Positions 14,873 to 18,545 of a stretch of DNA of 18,545 nt are shown here, one piece after another (the first letter of the stretch is position 1; every line of letters begins with the position of its first letter). The notes beneath the pieces were generated by a model. That model was not told the origin of the DNA. It did no database searches and saw only the letters and a list, made by a program, of their open reading frames with translations. The position numbers and the translations under genes are program-made. The DNA comes from Pseudomonadales bacterium (GTDB lineage Bacteria; Pseudomonadota; Gammaproteobacteria; Pseudomonadales; IMCC2047): positions 1 to 18,545 of the forward strand of contig JAIPFG010000017.1 of NCBI GenBank assembly GCA_021736745.1, read 5' to 3'.

Positions 14873-15250
14873 TTAACACTCATCTTCTACGTAAGTGTTG
14901 TAGGCGGGCTCATCCAACCATTCACTGTCATCAATAGGCGCATCGATCCGCACTTTAAAAAACCATCCGGCGCCAGTTGGATCTTGATTCACGGTATCCG
15001 GGGCATCGGTCAACACCTCGTTAATGGCAACAACCGTGCCCGTCACCGGAGAATTAATTTCTCCCGCTGCTTTCACAGATTCAATCACCGCGGCTTCTTC
15101 CCCTTCGGCTAACTCACGACCTTCCTCTGGTAAATCAACGAATACCACATCTCCCAGTTGTTCCTGCGCGTAGTCGGTAATACCGATGGTGACCATATCA
15201 CCTTCCACTGATATCCACTCATGTGATTTAGTGTACTTAAGTGTGCTCAT
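14873..15250 (-). CDS. gcvH: Glycine cleavage system H protein
   Basis: This is the lipoyl carrier that shuttles the aminomethyl intermediate between P-, T- and L-proteins. Its 125 residues have the classic start LKYTKSHEWISVEGD, GITDYAQEQLGDVVFVDLPE, and the lipoylation site AAVIESVKAAGEINSPV with Lys60. The C-terminal GAGWFFKVRI is also typical. GAGG nine nt upstream of the ATG supports the start. It is the middle gene of the operon, 83 bp after gcvT. The L-protein (dihydrolipoyl dehydrogenase) is not in the window, as is usual. Confidence 0.97.
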   Translation of the reverse strand: MSTLKYTKSHEWISVEGDMVTIGITDYAQEQLGDVVFVDLPEEGRELAEGEEAAVIESVKAAGEINSPVTGTVVAINEVLTDAPDTVNQDPTGAGWFFKVRIDAPIDDSEWLDEPAYNTYVEDEC

Positions 15251-15333
15251 TATTTTTGTCCTCTAACGATAGTTATCTGATGGTTCTTGATGGGAAGCCT
15301 ACAGAAAGCTTGCCAAATTTGTATATTCGATCT

Positions 15334-16476
15334 TTAACCCCGGAAATAACGCTGCGGGACAAATGGCATTTTTGTCACCTGCACCGGAATTAACTTATCA
15401 CGGACCTCCGCATTCAACTCTGTCCCGATTTGCGCCTGCTCGATGGCCACATAGCCCATGGCAATCGGTGCTGCCAGCGTAGGCCCGAACCCCCCACTGG
15501 TTACCGCGCCAACCAAATTGCCTGCCCGATCCATTAATTTCGCACCTTCTCGTACCGGAACTCTTCCCTCAACCTGTAAACCAACTCGCTTCCTCGTTAC
15601 GCCACCGGCCATTTGCGACAAAATCACCTGCGCCCCCATAAACCCACCGGCCTTGTCACCGCCGGTCCGGCGCGACTTGGAAATAGACCAATTCAAAGCT
15701 GCTTCAATAGGACTGGTTTGGCTGTTGAGGTCATGGCCATAGAGACACAATCCGGCTTCTAAACGCAACGAATCGCGCGCGCCCAGGCCAATAGCAGCCG
15801 CCTGCTCAAAGGATAAAATGCGTCGCGCAATTTTATCAGCATGTTGTGCCGGAAGCGAAATTTCAAAGCCGTCTTCGCCGGTATAACCGGAACGTGTCAC
15901 ATAGGTTTCCACACCGTCGATACTCACCGCGCAGCCACTCATAAAAACCAGCTCTGCGGTTTGCGGCGCCAGTTCAGCCATGATGTTCTTCGCTTCTGGC
16001 CCCTGTAATGCCAGCAAGGCATGATCAAGCAAAGGCTCCAAATGAATATCAGCACCGAGGTTGGCCCGCAGATGAGCAATATCCTGCGTTTTACAGGCCG
16101 CATTGATGACGACAAAAAGTTGATTTTCACTCCACTTCGTAATAATCAGATCATCCAGAATACCGCCGGATTCGTTTGTAAAAAGCGCATAGGTTTGCTT
16201 ATTCAGGCCTAACGCTTCCACATCGACTGGCACCAGTTTTTCCAGTGATTGAGCAACTCGGTCACCGCTTAAAATCAGCTGCCCCATATGGGATACATCA
16301 AATAATCCAGCCTGTGCGCGTGTGTGTAAATGTTCCTTGATGATACCCATACCTTTATACTGCACGGGCATTTCATAACCCGCGAAGGATACCATTTTCC
16401 CACCCAGTTCAAGGTGTAAATCATACAGAGGGGTACGGGCCAATTTCTCGTTGGCGTTGGTGTCATCAGCGCTCAT
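15334..16476 (-). CDS. gcvT: Glycine cleavage system T protein (aminomethyltransferase)
   Basis: This enzyme transfers the one-carbon unit from aminomethyl-GcvH to tetrahydrofolate, releasing ammonia and forming 5,10-methylene-THF. Its 380 residues (364 in E. coli) carry the family landmarks: RTPLYDLHLELGGKMVSFAG, GLFDVSHMGQ, GGILDDLI with the catalytic Asp at 108-109, RSGYTGEDGFEI (about 195-206) and GLGARDSLRLEAGLCLYGHD. TAGGAA upstream of the ATG supports the start. It is the first gene of the operon, reading away from a divergent LysR regulator across a 144-bp promoter region, so that regulator is the likely controller. No glycine riboswitch fits in that space. Confidence 0.97.
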   Translation of the reverse strand: MSADDTNANEKLARTPLYDLHLELGGKMVSFAGYEMPVQYKGMGIIKEHLHTRAQAGLFDVSHMGQLILSGDRVAQSLEKLVPVDVEALGLNKQTYALFTNESGGILDDLIITKWSENQLFVVINAACKTQDIAHLRANLGADIHLEPLLDHALLALQGPEAKNIMAELAPQTAELVFMSGCAVSIDGVETYVTRSGYTGEDGFEISLPAQHADKIARRILSFEQAAAIGLGARDSLRLEAGLCLYGHDLNSQTSPIEAALNWSISKSRRTGGDKAGGFMGAQVILSQMAGGVTRKRVGLQVEGRVPVREGAKLMDRAGNLVGAVTSGGFGPTLAAPIAMGYVAIEQAQIGTELNAEVRDKLIPVQVTKMPFVPQRYFRG

Positions 16477-16508
16477 GCTTTATTCCTACCGCAGTAAAAT
16501 TTATGGTC

Positions 16509-16525
16509 GTTTGGGAAGTCCAAAC
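16509..16525. promoter_or_regulatory. Inverted repeat in the gcvT leader
   Basis: GTTTGG-GAAGT-CCAAAC is a 6-5-6 inverted repeat between the promoter and the gcvT start. It may be an operator or a small leader hairpin. Confidence 0.3.
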
Positions 16526-16554
16526 TTGACGCAAAAGAGGGTTATCCTATAGCC

Positions 16555-16572
16555 TTGTTAACAATTTGTTAA
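16555..16572. promoter_or_regulatory. Candidate LysR-regulator operator
   Basis: TTGTTAACAA (16555-16564, a perfect palindrome) overlaps TTAACA-ATT-TGTTAA (16558-16572, 6-3-6 inverted repeat with the T-N11-A pattern of LysR sites). It covers the predicted lysR start point and the gcvT -35 region, a layout suited to autoregulation and divergent control. Confidence 0.45.
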
Positions 16573-16620
16573 ATTAATAATAAAAATGCGCCCATTTATA
16601 TTACAAATAGAAAGAACGTC

Positions 16621-17472
16621 ATGAAAAATCTCCCAATGGATGTCCTGAGATCCTTCGTCACCGTGGCTGAGCTGCGCGGGTTTACTCAAGCTGGCGAACT
16701 GCTCGGGCGCTCTCAACCCGCGATCAGCTTACAGATAAAGCGCCTGGAAGAGATGGTCGGCTCACCGCTGTTAAAGCGCAGCGGGCAACAACTGGACTTA
16801 ACCCTTGCCGGTCGCCAGTTATTTGATTATGCGAAAAAGATTCTGGCTTTGAACGATGAAGCCTTGGCCCAGTTTATTAAGCCGATGGTCAGTGGCCGCA
16901 TCCATTTTGGTATTCCCAGCGAGTTCGCCACCGCCTTACTGCCTAAAATTGTTGGACGTTTTGCTCAGTCCTACCCCAGCGTAACGCTTGAAGTGACCTG
17001 CGATCTCAGCAAAAATCTGCTTAATCCCAAATCGGGTCAACACTTTGATCTGGTACTGGCCCTACATGATAACCCCAACGCGAAACGTAGCGATCTCATT
17101 AAAGTGGAAGAATTGGTTTGGGTGACCAGCACCGATCATCAGGCACATCTATTGCCAACGGTACCCTTGATTGCGGCGCCTGAGGGCTGCATCTATCGCC
17201 ACCGTGGCATTAACGCATTGAAGAAGATTCACCAACCCTGGCGCATTGTTTACACTATTCCCGATTTGACCGGTATTCAGGCGGCGATTGAAGAGGGGCT
17301 TGGTGTCACCGTACTGGCTAAAAGCACGGTGCCAGATAATTTACAAATCATTAAACCTTCGGATAAATTTCCCAAACTGGGCAAAATTGGTGTTAGCCTA
17401 AACTATCAAAACAAGAACACAAATGATGCGATCACCCGTTTGGTGGAATTTGTCAAAACCAGTATGAGCTAA
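16621..17472 (+). CDS. LysR-family transcriptional regulator
   Basis: This 283-residue DNA-binding regulator has a winged helix-turn-helix at about 5-63 (MDVLRSFVTVAELRGFTQAGEL, with RSQPAISLQIKRLEEM) and a LysR substrate-binding domain from about 90 on (GRIHFGIPSEFATALLPKIVGRF, and PDLTGIQAAIEEGLGVTVL near the end). It is divergent from gcvT, so it probably controls the glycine cleavage operon, with glycine or a related metabolite as co-inducer (inference). I cannot say it is GcvA itself; the N-terminus also resembles LrhA/HexA-type members. It is followed after only 6 bp by the shikimate-kinase-like gene, probably on the same transcript. No strong Shine-Dalgarno sequence is seen (AGAAAGAA). 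Confidence 0.92.
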   Translation: MKNLPMDVLRSFVTVAELRGFTQAGELLGRSQPAISLQIKRLEEMVGSPLLKRSGQQLDLTLAGRQLFDYAKKILALNDEALAQFIKPMVSGRIHFGIPSEFATALLPKIVGRFAQSYPSVTLEVTCDLSKNLLNPKSGQHFDLVLALHDNPNAKRSDLIKVEELVWVTSTDHQAHLLPTVPLIAAPEGCIYRHRGINALKKIHQPWRIVYTIPDLTGIQAAIEEGLGVTVLAKSTVPDNLQIIKPSDKFPKLGKIGVSLNYQNKNTNDAITRLVEFVKTSMS

Positions 17473-17478
17473 CCTCCT

Positions 17479-18003
17479 ATGGCCCATCATCAACCTACAA
17501 GTATTATTCTGATCGGCATGCCCGGTGCCGGGAAAAGCACCATTGGTATTTTGCTCGCCAAAGAGCTCGGCCTCGACTTTCTGGATACCGATGTCGTTAT
17601 TCAGGTTCGCGAAGGGAAAACGCTGCAGGAAATAATGGATGAATCAAACTATCTCAGGCTGCGCGATATCGAAGAACAGGTATTGCTGAGCACCGATTGC
17701 CACGGCAAAGTCGTGGCAACAGGCGGAAGTGCGGTTTATAGCGAGGAGGGCATGGCACACCTTAAAAGACAAGGCCTTGTGGTTTTTTTGGATGTTCCAT
17801 TGCGCCAGCTGACGCGCCGGATTCACAACTATGAAAGCCGCGGCATCGCCCGTCACCCTAACCAAAGTTTTCCCGACCTGTTTGAGGAACGCTGCCGGTT
17901 ATATCGACAATACGCCGATATCACCATTCCCTGTGGCGCATTGCCAACCCAGGAAGTATTGGAAGAAGTGGTTCGGACAATTCGATCTTACACCGCCCAC
18001 TAG
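17479..18003 (+). CDS. Shikimate kinase-like P-loop kinase
   Basis: This 174-residue kinase is of the AroK type. It has Walker A GMPGAGKST (13-21), the DTD motif (36-38) that holds magnesium and substrate, Arg62 in LRDIEEQVL (equivalent to FRxxE), ATGGS (80-84) in place of the usual ATGGG, and the C-terminal ERCRLYRQYADITI matching the kinase's R-x-x-x-Y-x-x-x-A-D region. True shikimate kinases usually have RPLL in the lid; here it is RGIARHP. It could be a second shikimate kinase or a relative with another substrate. It is co-directional with the LysR gene (6-bp gap). Instead of a Shine-Dalgarno sequence, ACCTCCT precedes the ATG, so translation may depend on coupling from the upstream gene. 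It converges on the symporter gene with only 7 bp between stop codons. Confidence 0.8.
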   Translation: MAHHQPTSIILIGMPGAGKSTIGILLAKELGLDFLDTDVVIQVREGKTLQEIMDESNYLRLRDIEEQVLLSTDCHGKVVATGGSAVYSEEGMAHLKRQGLVVFLDVPLRQLTRRIHNYESRGIARHPNQSFPDLFEERCRLYRQYADITIPCGALPTQEVLEEVVRTIRSYTAH

Positions 18004-18010
18004 AACCGAC

Positions 18011-18545
18011 TTATTCTGTTATTGATGCTTTGCCTTGTTTCGCAAAATATTCTTTCGATAGCCGAAACACCAGTGGACTCAACAACACTAAGGCAATCAG
18101 ATTTGGAATCGCCATTAATGCATTCAATGCATCGGCAATCGCCCACACCAAGCCCAATTGTGCCATCGCACCCAGTGGAATAGCCGTAATCCAGAGAAGT
18201 CGAAAGGGTAAGATGGCCTTCACGCCAAATAAATATTCGGCACAACGCTCCCCGTAAACGCTCCACCCCAGCATGGTGGTAAAAGCAAATAGCGCCAGTC
18301 CAATACTGACCACATACTCACCACCTGGCATACCTAAACTAAAGGCTTCCGTCGTTAACGGCGCGCCATTCATCCCGTTATCCCAAACCCCCGTTACAAT
18401 AATCGCAAGCCCGGTAATGCTACAGACGCAAATGGTGTCAATGAAGGTACCCAGCATAGCAACCACCCCCTGCCGTACCGGGTCATTGGTTCTGGCTGCA
18501 GCGTGTGCGATAGGCGCACTCCCCAGTCCCGCTTCATTGGAAAAG
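18011..18545 (-). CDS. Sodium:alanine/glycine symporter (AGCS family), 5' end beyond the window
   Basis: This is the C-terminal 177 residues of an inner-membrane Na+-coupled amino-acid transporter. The visible part starts inside the family signature (FSNEAGLGSAPIAHAAARTND), continues with VAMLGTFIDTICVCSITGL and several further membrane segments (VVSIGLALFAFTTMLGW, LLWITAIPLGAMAQLGLVW, IALVLLSPLVF), and ends FAKQGKASITE. AGCS members import alanine and/or glycine. Its place beside the glycine cleavage operon suggests glycine as a substrate (inference). The gene runs off the right edge. Confidence 0.93.
   Translation of the reverse strand, partial: FSNEAGLGSAPIAHAAARTNDPVRQGVVAMLGTFIDTICVCSITGLAIIVTGVWDNGMNGAPLTTEAFSLGMPGGEYVVSIGLALFAFTTMLGWSVYGERCAEYLFGVKAILPFRLLWITAIPLGAMAQLGLVWAIADALNALMAIPNLIALVLLSPLVFRLSKEYFAKQGKASITE

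Larger units (their letters stand above)
16477..16620. promoter_or_regulatory. gcvT / lysR divergent promoter region
   Basis: For lysR (plus strand), TTGACG (16526-16531) and TATAGC (16548-16553) with a 16-bp spacer make a fair sigma-70 promoter. For gcvT (minus strand), TTAACA, 17 bp and TAGGAT form a weaker pair overlapping it. The region is too short for a tandem glycine riboswitch and shows no sign of one. Confidence 0.5.

Noticed and set aside
16477..16620. Glycine riboswitch upstream of gcvT
   Set aside because: The gap is only 144 bp and contains promoters and inverted repeats but none of the tandem aptamer features.

Overview
The window looks like chromosomal DNA of a Gram-negative proteobacterium, most likely an environmental or marine gammaproteobacterium. 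Pointers are an oxygen-independent HemN, a FecI/FecR pair with a TonB-receptor remnant (outer membrane), a PrsT-like lipoprotein with a PEP-CTERM protein, and a gcvT-gcvH-gcvP operon. The genus cannot be fixed from the sequence.

Layout. (1) 1-2990, housekeeping or metabolic: hemN on the minus strand, then a divergent nitrilase. (2) 2991-4530, a mobile patch: a small ABM-domain monooxygenase gene, a fragment of a transposase 5' end, a 27-bp-arm hairpin, and a complete REP-associated tyrosine transposase (RAYT) unit with imperfect terminal inverted repeats. (3) 4530-6851, the wreck of a TonB-dependent receptor (signal peptide and STN domain, then a frameshift and truncation at the RAYT unit), divergent from an intact ECF sigma/FecR anti-sigma pair joined by an ATGA overlap. 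(4) 6953-11662, two divergent genes of the PEP-CTERM/exosortase type: a TPR lipoprotein (PrsT family) and a secreted PEP-CTERM protein, with a long intergenic region holding a sigma-54-like promoter. No exosortase is present. (5) 11835-16476, the gcvT-gcvH-gcvP operon on the minus strand. (6) 16621-18003, a divergent LysR regulator and a shikimate-kinase-like gene, then the 3' part of a sodium:alanine/glycine symporter running off the window edge.

How it fits together. Region 5-6 reads as a glycine-use locus: symporter for uptake, glycine cleavage for catabolism, and a divergent LysR regulator with inverted repeats in the shared promoter. Regions 2-4 form an accessory block of about 8.4 kb. 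Direct copies of a roughly 65-bp repeat flank it (3425-3490 and 11761-11825, about 86% identical by eye), and a third, inverted core copy lies inside at 6876-6898. The copies sit at gene 3' ends and one lies beside the RAYT gene, so a REP-like family, mobilised by this or a related RAYT, is the best explanation. This repeat family, together with the RAYT unit whose last codons are made by its own terminal repeat, is the most interesting material here. All identifications come from reading the sequence; no database search was possible.
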